A stretch of 64,000 bases of DNA from Macrosoma leucophasiata. Lineage: Eukaryota > Arthropoda > Insecta > Lepidoptera > Hedylidae. The notes under the pieces are model-generated. The model saw only the letters and a list, made by a program, of their open reading frames with translations, was not told where the DNA came from and did no database searches. Below are positions 53,768 through 63,942 of the stretch, piece after piece. Where the stretch lies: NCBI GenBank assembly GCA_036365455.1, contig JAWQUS010000023.1:8928001-8992000 (forward strand), read 5' to 3'. A program made the position numbers and the translations under genes. Positions within the stretch are counted from its first letter, which is position 1. Each line of letters begins with the position of its first letter.

Positions 53768-54720
53768 AATTAGAAGAAGTTTAAATATTCCGTTGCCCAC
53801 ATGACTAAATATAAATGGACAATATCAGAGAACAACAGAATGCATTTCGGCTAGCATTTATTAAACAGACACACGTACAGTCGGCCACACAAGTCGACTG
53901 CTCTGAATGCAAATTGTTTTAAAACAACACGTAATGCACCTAAATTTGTTTCCGTTCAGCGAAATACATGCGCGCGCATATTCATTTAAACGTACTTACA
54001 TCGTTTCACAGATGTATTACAAAGTACAATAAGGTGTACTAAATATACCTAGTGTACCTAATTAAAGATTTTTATATACTTACAAAAAAATCATGTGGTC
54101 CTAAAATGTACTATTGAAATGTTCACAATGAATTGTACTTGGTTAAGTTCAATTGTTTAGAAATGCCAACATTCAAGTTTGGACTGTGATAGTTAATAGT
54201 AAAATGAGTTCCTCTTATATATATATACATATACATACATATATATATATATACATACATATATATATATATATATAAGATAAAATTATATTGCAATAAT
54301 ATATATAGATGAAATCTATAAAATTAAACAAGATCTTCAAAATCAACTTTATATCGCCAGCCACGAACTATAATTTTATTAATAATTGTTAACCTTAATT
54401 AGAACAAATTCAAATATTCCATTGCCCACATTATGTACTGAAATATAAATTGACAATATCAGAGAACAACAGAATGAATTTCGGCTAGCATTAATTAAAC
54501 AGGCACACGTAGGTACGCTCGGCGACATAAGTCGACTGCCCTGAATGCAAATTGTTTTAAAATACAAAACGTAATATAACGCATTATATTTATATTGTTA
54601 TACTCGTATTTTTATTATTGTATTTTAGTCGGTTGGGTGCACCCAAATATTCAAAAATTACATACGCGCACATATTAACTTAGACTTAGTTACATCGTTT
54701 CACAAATGTAATATTTTAAC
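53768..54720 (+). repeat. Direct duplication, two ~240-325-bp copies about 625 bp apart
   Basis: About 53768-54012 and 54393-54718 share CAATATCAGAGAACAACAGA, ATTTCGGCTAGCATT.ATTA, AAGTCGACTGC.CTGAATGC, AAATTGTTTTAAAA and TTACATCGTTTCACA in order. The second copy has an AT-rich insertion of about 80 bases. No ORF or TE end is visible. Confidence 0.85.
54216..54277. repeat. TA / TACATA microsatellite
   Basis: TATATATATACATATACATA and longer TA runs lie between the two copies of the 53.8-kb duplication. Confidence 0.9.
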
Positions 54721-55073
54721 ACACCTTTATGGTTCTATTTACATTTTATCAAGAACATTTCAAATGTGCTAGTATGTTAACAATATTACAAAAATAAAAC
54801 GAAAAAATTACTTCAAACTAACTAGCAACCGGGGATACCATATTTAATTTTTCACAGAACACCTGAACAACATGCAAAAATTTTAAAATGTAGCCTTAAC
54901 CCGTTTAAATGAAGTACACATACGTAGGCCTCCATGACAGGTTAAGCTGGGCTAGGTTTATCAGGGTATGAACAATTTGTTTTGTTACCCCACATAAAGG
55001 ATTACGTATCTTTGTATACATAGCTTCACATCCACACTATACAAAATATTATTATATATTATTATTTATTTAA

Positions 55074-56345
55074 TGCCTGACATCTGGCTATCTAATGTGG
55101 AATGGGGAATTCTACCTACAAATAGACGGAGTTGCCATGGGCTCCCCAGTTTCTCCCATAGTCGCCGATATATTCATGGAGGACTTTGAGGAGAGAGCCC
55201 TGAGCACTACAACCATAACACCTCGCATTTATAAACGATATGTAGATGACACATTCACCATATTGGATAGCAATAATGTTTCTGTTTTTCTTTCACATCT
55301 CAATTCCATACACCATAAAATCAAATTCACTATGGAATTGGAACAGGACAATAAATTAGCCTTCTTAGATACTTTATTAATTAGAAAAACCAATAACACA
55401 CTCAGTCACACTGTGTTTAGGAAGTCTACCCATACTGATAGGTACCTTAATGGTGAATCACACCATCACCCGGCACATTTATCTGCCGTTGGCTCATCTC
55501 TATTTCAGAGAGCACGAGGCATCTGTGACGACCACCATCTTCAGGGGGAGCTGAAACACCTACGCCAGGTGCTACATAACAACAAGCTCCATGTACCACC
55601 CGTCCGTCACAGAGGCCGCGTGAAACCACCTACAGTAGAACGACAACCAGCTATACTACCTTACGTTAAGGGTGTCACAGATAAAATCAGCAACATTTTA
55701 AAAAAGAATTCAATTAAAACAGTTTTTAAACCATATAAAAAGATTCATCAGTATTTAAGACCCATTAAAAGTAATATTCCATTACAAAATTCTGGCATTT
55801 ATAAATTAGATTGTGATTGTGGACTCTCATATATTGGTCAAACGAAGAGAGCTGTATCCACCCGCGTTAAAGAGCACATTGCTGATGTCAAAAATCGAAG
55901 AACAGGGAGGTCTGCAGTCTGTGAACACATAGCGGATAAGCCGAACCATTACATCCGGTTTGATAAAATTCAAATACTCGCTAGAGAACACAAACCCATT
56001 CCACGAATGGTACGCGAGGCTATTGAAATTAAAAAACACCCAAATTTCAATAGAGAAGATGGATGGCGATTATCAACATCATGGGATCCCATACTTAGCA
56101 AGATTAAATCCCAGCCGCAGCAGTCTGCAAGACCTCAAGATACCATAAGTAATTATTGTGTTAATCCTGAACGCTACGCAAGGCGTTTACGAAATCGATG
56201 GAGGTAGCTACATATAATTTTTTCAAACTTCTGTCAGACAAATGTCACCTCAGTCTGCCCGGGACCACGGAAGCTGAAAAGCGACCGAAACGTCGGGTTG
56301 ATTTTAAAAATCATTTTAGTTTAATATACGCGAGATAAATCCGTA
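55074..56345 (+). mobile_element. Penelope-like element, 3' half
   Basis: The open frame begins right after TAA at 55071-55073, in the middle of the reverse transcriptase, so the 5' half is lost. The 3' region (56255-56345) includes CGACCGAAACGTCGGG, a sequence common at Penelope ends and related to the hammerhead ribozyme 3' core (GAAAC). Confidence 0.88.
55095..56207 (+). pseudogene. Penelope-type RT + GIY-YIG endonuclease, N-terminally truncated
   Basis: Residues 12-29 (GVAMGSPVSPIVADIFME) are RT motif B and YVDD at 49-52 is motif C. The fingers and motif A, which supplies the first catalytic Asp, are missing. The C-terminal part holds a GIY-YIG nuclease, with GIY at 234-236 and YIG at 246-248, nine residues apart, preceded by SNIPLQNSGIY and followed by the TRVKEH arginine helix. 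A CDCG cysteine pair lies between GIY and YIG. This RT/GIY-YIG order is unique to Penelope-like elements. The frame is uninterrupted for 370 codons, so truncation rather than decay disabled it. The Met is internal. Confidence 0.93.
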
Positions 56346-56620
56346 AAAATAGTTTTATTTCAAAAATATTATTTTTCGCAAGCTTTTGCGCAAAAGCTCT
56401 ATTCGTATAAACATCAGGGCTTATGTTAAGGCCATTATTTTTAACCTTCATCACCTTGCTTGAGAGAAAATAATGCGAAAGTAATTTGGTTTGACCAATA
56501 CGAGTGTGGAGCGGTTTGACTACTAAATTTATCGATTGGGATGAACTTTAACATGGAAATAGTTTGTGTCCTAAGTGTTACATGAGGTAAAGGTGCAACT
56601 CCACCAATATGCTTTCATGT
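56346..56620. other. Spacer, nothing recognised
   Basis: AT-rich sequence directly after the Penelope-like end. TTTTTCGCAAGCTTTTGCGC / AAAAGCT forms a small hairpin near 56376. Confidence 0.4.
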
Positions 56621-56662
56621 ACTTATAAATTTAGGTAAAGATTTTTACCTAAATTTATAAGT
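56621..56662. repeat. Perfect 19-bp hairpin
   Basis: ACTTATAAATTTAGGTAAA (56621-56639) and its exact complement (56644-56662) enclose a 4-base loop. Confidence 0.9.
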
Positions 56663-56994
56663 TTGTTTATCATTTTTAATTCCTTCATGTTCTTTTGGTT
56701 ATCTCTTTCCTTTCCTTATGTGTGTTGTTCATTCGATCACTGAAACTTTTAAGAGTGCTTCTATTATGTTATAGTTCTGATACTGTTTATTATTACTGCA
56801 TAAGTAACATGTAAATTTTTAGTACACTCTACCGGCTCCTTGATTTTGTAATCCATGTAACAAGGTTGCCTGGAAGAAATTGCTGTCTGAGCAATAAGGC
56901 CGCCTGCAGTGCCTGCGTTGTTATTTTTATTTTCTTTATGTTCAATGTTTTATCTTTCATGTGGTGTACAATAAAGAATATAATAATAATAATA

Positions 56995-57760
56995 ACAAGG
57001 GGGCAGAGCAGCTTGTGGCGAGCTGTTGGTGAGTAGCAACACCACCCCCTACCATCATCTCGAGTTCCTCCGAGAGAACTGAGCTCCGCCTCGTCCGCCA
57101 CACAGAGGTACGGCCGGACAGAGCATCAGGTCTCTCACCTCCGGCTTGCCTTCATTGGCCGGTCAGAGTGGGGCGCTAGAGGTATGGCAATTGCAGAAAT
57201 TTAGATAATAGGCTGTTGTCTAAATTTCTGCAAGAGCCATACACTCGGGGGTGGAAGTGTCTAAAGGCATAATAGCGGGGAAGCCCGCTCCGAGCTCGAG
57301 ATTACTCGCTCGTGATGGTGGAACCGGGGCCACACCTCTCGACACCCCCAGCCTCTCTCAACAGTATTGCCCCCCGTCGACCATCGGGTTGGCTGTTTGG
57401 GGGGCCCACCAAGGAGAGGCGAGTCACCGCCTGCCTAAAGTAGGATTCGATAATGTGAGATGTTGAATATAGACAGGTGCCGGGTCTCACTCCATAGGCC
57501 CAGCCAGCTAGTCCCCCCAGTTCGACCACATAGCCCAAAGTTTGGCAAGTCATTTTTCATTACAATATTCTCATGTATTCTGCGGGGTCTGTCTGTGTCT
57601 GTATTAACTATTGATGCAGTCAGAGAGAGGTCCCGCCGAATATAACCCATTACAAAGTAGATCAAAATTCTCGAAAGGGCCTCTACATGTTGGATCCCCC
57701 ATGTCCCCGCGCAAGCCTGACAGAGGTCCCGGGTTCAAATTGGACCCCGTGCTGACGAGA
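56995..57760 (+). repeat. Repeat E, longer copy
   Basis: Collinear with 32235-32810 but with extra sequence at 57310-57440 and a snap-back at 57182-57242. GC is distinctly higher than in the flanks. The frames on both strands are not supported as genes. Origin is unknown; it may be the untranslated region of a retrotransposon. Confidence 0.7.
57182..57242. repeat. Snap-back hairpin in repeat E
   Basis: TTGCAGAAATTTAGA (57191-57205) and its complement (57219-57233) are exact, and GTATGGC / GCCATAC outside them extends the stem. The 32.2-kb copy has no such fold, so it arose after the copies separated. Confidence 0.85.
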
Positions 57761-59150
57761 GACATAATAATATAAATATGCTAAACTGTGCGGAACTCTT
57801 AAGGCATATTATGCGACACAAATGATTATTCACCGACTCACTTAAGCAAACAGTAACAAATTGTGCGCGAACTCTTTAAGAATGTTCGCTCACTACTACT
57901 ATTATCTCCTTTTGTGCGCACACATGCAAGCAGTGTACTAGCATCCTTCCACGTGTTGCTATTCAGAAAATCGTGCTTAATGAACGATGTTCATGCACAA
58001 GTGTGCTGCACTTTCTGCTCAGTGGAGGCTGCTCATAGTAGCTCAGTGGAGGCTGGGCCAGTGATCCCAGTGGTCGCGGGTTCAAGTTCTTTAAAAAATA
58101 GTTACATAGCAATGTCGTGGCAGCACTGAAAATAAAATGTGTTTTAGTGTCATTTTTCAATAGAGATTTAACAGAAATAAGTCAATAGTTAAAGACTGAA
58201 GAATGAATGAAAATGAAATATCCGATGATAATGAAAATTATTATCTTGTCTATTTCGGGCCTTGAATTATGACCATATGACTAGGTACAGGGGCTATTGC
58301 TCCTTCCCTATCAGGGTAAACGAACCAATGAGAAACAATAATAAGAAAAAAGAAATCGCTTCTAAATATTTTCAACAAGGAATAAAAACAGGGACCTTTG
58401 ATTACACACTGATGCTTATACTATTTGATCCAAAATTACTTAGCAATTCTACAGCATCTACACCACAGGGCTTCAACACTGATTAATGTCTCATAATCTC
58501 TCAGTGGAAAAATATGTTGAAATTACAAAGACAGCGTGAAATTTGAATCACTTAAAATAAAGTGACTTTTGTTTCGTGTTATTGGATATGCTTCTTACAA
58601 AAGGGAAGCAGACAACTTTTTTCTGTAGTATTAGTATCTAATTAAATTATATATAAATACAATTTCTTATAGTTTGTATATATTATGGAAAATTAGATAG
58701 TCAGGTACATTAAAATCCTAATAGAAGAATATTATAATTTTTGTTAGGATTTTAGTGATATCTACCATACCTTCACATATGCCAATAACTACGGTTGGAT
58801 GTCGTAAAACAATATGCCATCATGCATTCTAACTTTGATTCTCAATGTGTTTACGAGTACACCACGTTGATATAACATCACTATCCACTACAGGATGTGA
58901 TGGATGAACAAAAAATTGGGTCAACCACTAAAAATATTACTCGGCTAGAACAAAAAAGTTGGCCGAGCCAGCATCAAAATTTCAACTCTGAAAATTTGCG
59001 ACGACACCGCTGCACGTCGAAGGGGGTGTTAGCTAGTCTTGCCAATAGTAGGTGCGATCGGGAGCGCTCTCATTAGTTCGCACCTCCATGACGAACTAGT
59101 TCGCTCAAAACGTTATGTTAAAATGCCGAATTTATTTAACGTACCAACGT
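57761..59150. other. Spacer with a tRNA-like scrap
   Basis: 58035-58085 (GTAGCTCAGTGGAGGCTGGG, CCAGTGGTCGCGGGTTCAAG) is a degraded tRNA-like piece, preceded by a short tandem of GCTCA.AGTGGAGGCTG. The rest is AT-rich without a recognised gene. Confidence 0.45.
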
Positions 59151-59157
59151 CTTTACT

Positions 59158-59538
59158 ATTTTTTAATGTAACGCAGGTGGTAAGGTAAACAAGCATCCAG
59201 CTCACATGATGTTGAGTGATAACTGCAGCCTTTAATCGTCTACACAAAGACCAGACATAAAAATGCAGAGCATGAGCTTGAGTTCCTACAGTGGAACTAT
59301 ACCACCAGTAACACATAGTATTTATAGTATATGAAGGAACCCCGGCAATATTTCGTACTATTTGCTCTCGTGTTGAACAAGAGAAAGGTGGATCTTTCTC
59401 TATTAGTTTATAGGGCTATCATACATGTGCGGGCAAAACAAAAACACTACTGACTGCCGAATAGCGGGCATTTGAATATCTGCTTGAATGCTTGATTCTT
59501 ACACTTTTGGAGAATCCAGTCGTGAAGTTACGTTTTTA
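59158..59538. repeat. Family A deletion copy and SINE B tail
   Basis: A minus-strand family A copy (59158-59307) keeps both ends but lacks most of the middle. A decayed plus-strand SINE B 3' tail lies at about 59473-59538 (GCTTGAATGCTTGATTCTTA, CCAGTCGTGAAGTTACG). Confidence 0.6.
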
Positions 59539-60399
59539 TTTAAATGTTAACATAAAGTAGCAAATTTTGCGAACGTAAGTTATGTATGTATATAATTTAA
59601 GTCTAGGAATGAGGTATGTCAATTAATAATATATATCCCACGGCGAATTAACGAACCCATTTCGGGAACTAGTTCTTGTTGTTCGAATAGAACTAGTTCG
59701 TTCGTGACACAAGTCTAATGTTAGCTGGCTGGGGATGCAGGGACAGCAGGGAGGAGGGGTCTTCATTGTTCTGTCACAGGTGAGTGCAGGCAGGTCGGAT
59801 GCCTATTCTATGAGGCAGGACTACGTTCTTAAAAAGAGGGGGGTCGTATAGGTGCCTATAGAGAACGTTGTCAGTGACACGGATTTGTTAGGAGGCGGCT
59901 TTTAACTTCGTTTCTCGGCAACGAGAATAGTTGTTTTGCAATATATTGGATTTTTAAATAATTAGTTTACTTTAAGAATAATCTACACTTATAATAAAAC
60001 TGTAGAAGTTCAAATTCTGTACATTGAAAATATTGAAACAATAAATACCAGGGGATGTTACTAGATCGATACCGAACACAAATATGTGATTAGAATTTTT
60101 TTTGTCTGTCTGTCTGTCTGTCTCTTTGTTCAAGCATCACACAAAATCTACCAGTCCGATTACGATGAAACTTGGTACATTTATACTTTAACCTTTGGCG
60201 CACAACACTGGGTACTTTTTATCCCGGAAAAATGTATGTTTGCCTGTGTATTTGTACAAACTAATTTCAGAAATGGCTTATCCGATTTTTAGTTTTATAT
60301 TGTGGTAAGTTTCACTTAACATTTATTGTTTGTTTCATGTCAATCGGTTCATAAATAAAAAAAATAAAAAAGTTACGACAATTTAAAGAATCATATCGA

Positions 60400-60765
60400 A
60401 TATTTTTAAACCCTATTACTCATCCTCCGCTGTCTGCCTGTCTGTCCGTCCATCCGTCTGTCTGTCCCCAGGCTGTATCTCATAAACAGTGATAGAGACA
60501 GTTCTGTTACCGCTATAGCGACAAAATTGAATACTAAAAATAAGAAAATGAAAATATTAAGGGGTCCAAGGGGGCATACAATAAACGTGTTTTTTTTCGT
60601 ATATTTTTTGCTCGATATCAATAACGGTATCAAGTATACACTTAAAATTTTCACAGAATTTTTAGGTCTTATGTTGTACATTACCTTCCAACAAACGAAA
60701 TTTTTATGGCATTTTTTGTTCGGAACCCTTCGTGCATGAGTTCGACTCGCACTTGGCCGGTTTTT
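60400..60765 (+). repeat. Dispersed 'AGGGTTCCGT' repeat, diverged, inside the Helitron
   Basis: Here the GACA-type run is at the left as TCTGTCTGTC and the right end is GTTCGGAACCCTTCGTGCAT, GAGTTCGACTCGCACTTGGC, CGG. This is the inverted arrangement of the copy at 3597. Confidence 0.6.
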
Positions 60766-60956
60766 CTCTAGTAGTAACATTAAGCATACCGCATAGCAGC
60801 GTCCCGGCATAAAACAATCTCCGCTATGATCACCATTCAGCATGCCAAGCGTGGCAATTATGGCGTATTCTTTCCTTATGACGCACAACACTTTTAGGAG
60901 CATCTTCGGGAAAGGCTTTGTCCAGCGGACGGATGGACGTCTTTCGGATGTGATTA

Positions 60957-61300
60957 TGATGATGGCGATGGTGGTGGTGGTGGTGGCGTTAATGGTGTTG
61001 GTGGCATTCGTGGTGTTTGTAGTGGTGGTGGTGGTGGTGGTGGCGTTGGTGTCGTTGGTGGCATAGGTGTTGTTGGTGACTCTGGTGGTGGTGTTAGTGG
61101 CTATAGTGGTGCTGGCGGTGGTTTTACTGGCGGTGAAGGCATTGGTGGCGTTGGTGATGTTGGTGGTGTTGTAGGTAGTTTTGGGGGCGTTGGTGGCATT
61201 GGTTGTGGTGGTGGTGGTGGTGGTGGTGGTTTTGGTGGCGTTTCTATCAGTGGTGGCATTGGTGGCGTAGGTGTTTGGTGATGGTGATGGCATTGATGGC
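60957..61300 (+). repeat. (GGT)n / GGTGGC minisatellite, ~340 bp
   Basis: Imperfect GGT triplets interspersed with GGC, GAT, GTT and TTT. On the minus strand they translate to Thr/Asn/Ala runs, which creates the longest spurious frame in this part of the window. Confidence 0.9.
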
Positions 61301-61560
61301 TTTGGTGGCAAAATAGATTTTTTTAGATCATAAACAAAAGGTTTATGATCCAAAATTAACCAAAATGTATATCCAAAAGCGCTGCCTAATGTCCCAAAGC
61401 CACTATTCCACGCAAACAAAGTTGCGGGCACAGCTAGTTTATATCTAAAATTAGTGCCTATCATAGATTTGATGTTCGTAATAAATCTTATTTTGTTTTG
61501 TATTCCTTTAAATTTTTGAATGTGGCTAAATACTTAAGGAATTGCTGATTGACCTGCTGG

Positions 61561-61700
61561 AACAGCGTGGTGGGCCCAACAGTGGGACGTATCGAGGGTT
61601 GGCATCATTAAGGTGGTAAACAAATATGCAGTTCATATAGACGATATGTGACTAATGTAGCCTATAGACATCTGCACAAAACACTAGTGGTCGCATACAA
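61561..61700. repeat. SINE C 3' end and family A scrap
   Basis: GAACAGCGTGGTGGGCCCAA, CAGTGGGACGTATCGAGGGT and TGGCATCATTA are a plus-strand SINE C tail. It is followed by a degenerate minus-strand family A 3' end (61611-61690). Confidence 0.6.
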
Positions 61701-61852
61701 ATTTTTGATCAATGAATTTGTTTTTCCTTTGTGATAATTATAACAAGGGTATTCAGATTAGGCCTCTGAAGCGGCAAGCGGTTAATTTTAAAAATTCTGA
61801 TTTTTAAGTACCTAATTAGACATTATAGGCTACATTTGACACTTACGTTTTA

Positions 61853-62125
61853 CTGGTGGTAGAGCTCCAGTGACGAAGCTCGCGGGCGTAGACACCACCG
61901 CATTACCTAATATACTTGCCGCTAAATGGTAGTGTTCAGCACTATCGTGTTCCGGTCCGGTGGTAATGTACGGCCCTGTAATTTCCGGCACAGAAGCATA
62001 AACCTCAGGAGTGGTAACGCATCTGCATTTTGACCTTGGTCTTTGTGTGGGTGTCTATAGGCTGCAGTCACTTAACATCAATGTGAACTGCATGCTTGTT
62101 TGCCACTACCATTACATAAAAAAAA
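61853..62125 (+). repeat. Family A copy, full length
   Basis: ACTGGTGGTAGAGCTCCAGT to CTACCATTACATAAAAAAAA, with small deletions near 61995 and 62068 only. Confidence 0.85.
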
Positions 62126-62640
62126 CATGATTTGATTTATAATATAATTGTATTTGTATGCAACTTTTATAAAAACGCCACAGATTAATAATTCTATATT
62201 CTTAAATGAATAAGGCGAAACAATCCAGGCAATTATCTCATAAATCAAGAAAATGTGCGGTCCCATAATACGTCACACGGCTACATTTTTGGTGCAATCC
62301 AATTAGTGTCATGCCCAAAAAATATCGCAGGAATAACTACACTTTTTCATATTACAACAGTCCTTGGTTAGCCCCAAACAACATAAGCACGGGTGAGGAA
62401 TTTCAACGAATACTCATAAATTGTATTTACCATTCATTTTGTCTTGATTTATTAAACTGAGGAAGACTATCCGCTACTTTTTTTATTATTTGATATCAAT
62501 TTCACAAAACGATTGAAAAAAGTATTGAACATTTTTTTACTAGTAGTAGAGTTTCAGAAAAGAGCAACACTCTTGAGTTTGTTGGGTAGCGGAGTTCTTC
62601 TCAGTAGTGCCTGCACTTGGAACTCTGCTAAGTGAATGAA

Positions 62641-62698
62641 TTGATTTTTCTTTTTCTTCTATGAAGGAATTGCCTTCATACAAGAAAAAGAAAAACCA
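62641..62698. repeat. 27-bp near-perfect hairpin
   Basis: TTGATTTTTCTTTTTCTTCT ATGAAGG (62641-62667) and its near complement (62672-62698) enclose a 4-base loop. Confidence 0.85.
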
Positions 62699-62839
62699 AT
62701 TCGTCATAAATACAGTAATTCAATATGTCAGACTTGATCTTTAAAATCAATTAAATTTTAATTTTATTTAATTTGAATATTTTAATTTGATTATTATTAA
62801 TACCTATTGAATAATAATTATTTTTGTAAGTCATTCTCT

Positions 62840-62915
62840 ATCATATATAGCTTGTAAACTAACAATGCAAAAGTGTCCTTGTAGACCAAATTGAAATAAA
62901 ATATTTGAGTTTGAG
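62840..62915 (+). repeat. LINE 3' end fragment
   Basis: CAATGCAAAAGTGTCCTTGT AGACCAAATTGAAATAAA is the plus-strand counterpart of 16684-16800. Confidence 0.6.
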
Positions 62916-63304
62916 GTATTTTTTTGATGTTCACTCACCAGCCGTGAGTTTTTTCCGCCATCTTTACATAAAAAGGCAATTGTCGAATAAATCAAGAAAG
63001 TACGGACTCATACATCACGCAGCCGTATTTTTGGCCAAATCCAATTAGTGTCATGCCCAAAAAATATTGCAAGAATAACACTCACTATCCGTCATTGGTT
63101 AGCCCCAAACTGTATTTGTTTGGGCTTACTGGGACTCGCGGTTACTGTTTTGTTGACATTTGGCATTAATTTCATTTTTTTTTAGGAATAAAAAAAACGA
63201 ACTTCACCCCTGTAATCCTCGAAGGTAAATGCATGCATAGATCATTTTTTGGAATAACTTACATGTAATAAAGTATTGTTTTGTAAATTGATTACATTTA
63301 TGTA

Positions 63305-63395
63305 TAGATGGCAAACAATAACTTTCCAGTGAAGGTAACTAGGTAATGCTACAGCCTACAGACATCTACATAAAACCAAAAGTCTGATTGCATGC
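63305..63395 (-). repeat. Degenerate family A 3' fragment
   Basis: GATGGCAAACAATAACTTTC and GCTACAGCCTACAGACATCT resemble the minus-strand 3' end of family A with many changes. Confidence 0.4.
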
Positions 63396-63449
63396 GTAGG
63401 TTCTCCTAAGGCTGAGTTATAAGATCGTTTCCGTCCGTGACATAAGCTT

Positions 63450-63689
63450 TAATTGAAGGCTGCCGAACCGTACGCCTTCGTTTATCTGTGTCAGTTAAAT
63501 GAAGAGACGACCATCACCGACGTCCAGAAGTATATGTCTAAGAAGATCAGAGGTCGGAGTGAGGAAGAGATAGAAGCTTTAAAGTCAAACAGACCTACAA
63601 GATTCTGCTCTTTCAAGCTGCGTGTCCCTGCGAAACATCTGCAGATATTCCTTGGCCCCGATTTCTGGCCCGAAGGTGTGATTTTCTGA
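63450..63689 (+). pseudogene. LINE ORF1 C-terminal domain fragment
   Basis: About 78 codons, open but without an ATG at the start. PYAFVYLCQLNEETTITDVQ is followed by a linker and by TRFCSFKLRVPAKHLQIFLG, and then FWPEGVIF. SFK...V and WP.GV near the end are the conserved pattern of the C-terminal domain of CR1/Jockey-type ORF1 proteins (compare 11968-12280). It is cut off two codons after FWPEGV by a stop at the family T boundary. It is therefore an ORF1 scrap, not a host gene. Confidence 0.65.
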
Positions 63690-63855
63690 AATAAAATCGG
63701 AAAGAAAAAATTGTCTTCGGGCAGGAATCATATCTGCGACCTCAAAATAACCAGTCCAGCCGCTTTACCACTAAGCTACCGAAGTAAAAGTAAAGCGGCT
63801 GGACTGGTTATCCTGAGGTCGCAGGTTCGATTCCTGCCCGCAGACAAATTTTTCT
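63690..63855. repeat. Family T inverted duplication (tRNA-like palindrome)
   Basis: A minus-strand tRNA-like piece (63705-63780, the complement of CGGTAGCTTAGTGGTAAAGC) faces a plus-strand piece (63786-63846, AAAGCGGCTGGACTGGTTAT, CGCAGGTTCGATTCCTGCCC). Arms of about 65 bases pair with few mismatches. The outer flanks are GGAAAGAAAAAATTGTCTTC and ACAAATTTTTCTTTCC. Confidence 0.85.
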
Positions 63856-63895
63856 TTCCGTTTTTCTTTAATTTCTAAAGTTCACTCGCGCAATG

Positions 63896-63942
63896 GTTTA
63901 TTTTTCGCAATAACACATATTGTGTTATTGCGAAAAATAAAC
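63896..63942. repeat. Perfect 22-bp hairpin of family T border
   Basis: GTTTATTTTTCGCAATAACA CA and its exact complement are separated by TAT. The arm is the family T border sequence TGTGTTATTGCGAAAAATAA, duplicated in inverted orientation. Confidence 0.9.

Larger units (their letters stand above)
59982..61437 (+). mobile_element. Helitron, 1456 bp, non-autonomous
   Basis: It starts A|TCTACACTTATAATAAAACTG and ends AAAGTTGCGGGCACAGCTAG|T, both matching the 2765-bp Helitron at 39930-42694. The interior has GTCTGTCTGTCTG runs, a copy of the AGGGTTCCGT repeat (60400-60765) and a GGT microsatellite. No helicase is left. The long minus frame over it is Thr/Asn-rich and arises from the microsatellite. 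Confidence 0.88.
62220..63125 (+). repeat. Direct duplication, two ~150-180-bp copies about 740 bp apart
   Basis: About 62232-62385 and 62973-63112 share AATCCAATTAGTGTCATGCC, CAAAAAATAT.GCA.GAATA and TTGGTTAGCCCCAAAC in order, with divergence elsewhere. A LINE 3' end and a hairpin lie between them. Confidence 0.8.

Noticed and set aside
60406..61464. 352-codon minus-strand open frame rich in Thr and Asn
   Set aside because: It is the translation of the (GGT)n minisatellite plus Helitron termini. The part with VPATLFAWNSGFGTLG is the reverse of the Helitron 3' end, and there is no independent gene evidence.
4722..62266. 60-130-codon frames over family A, SINE B and SINE C copies
   Set aside because: The same frames recur wherever the repeat occurs and are interrupted in other copies; they are by-products of repeat sequence.
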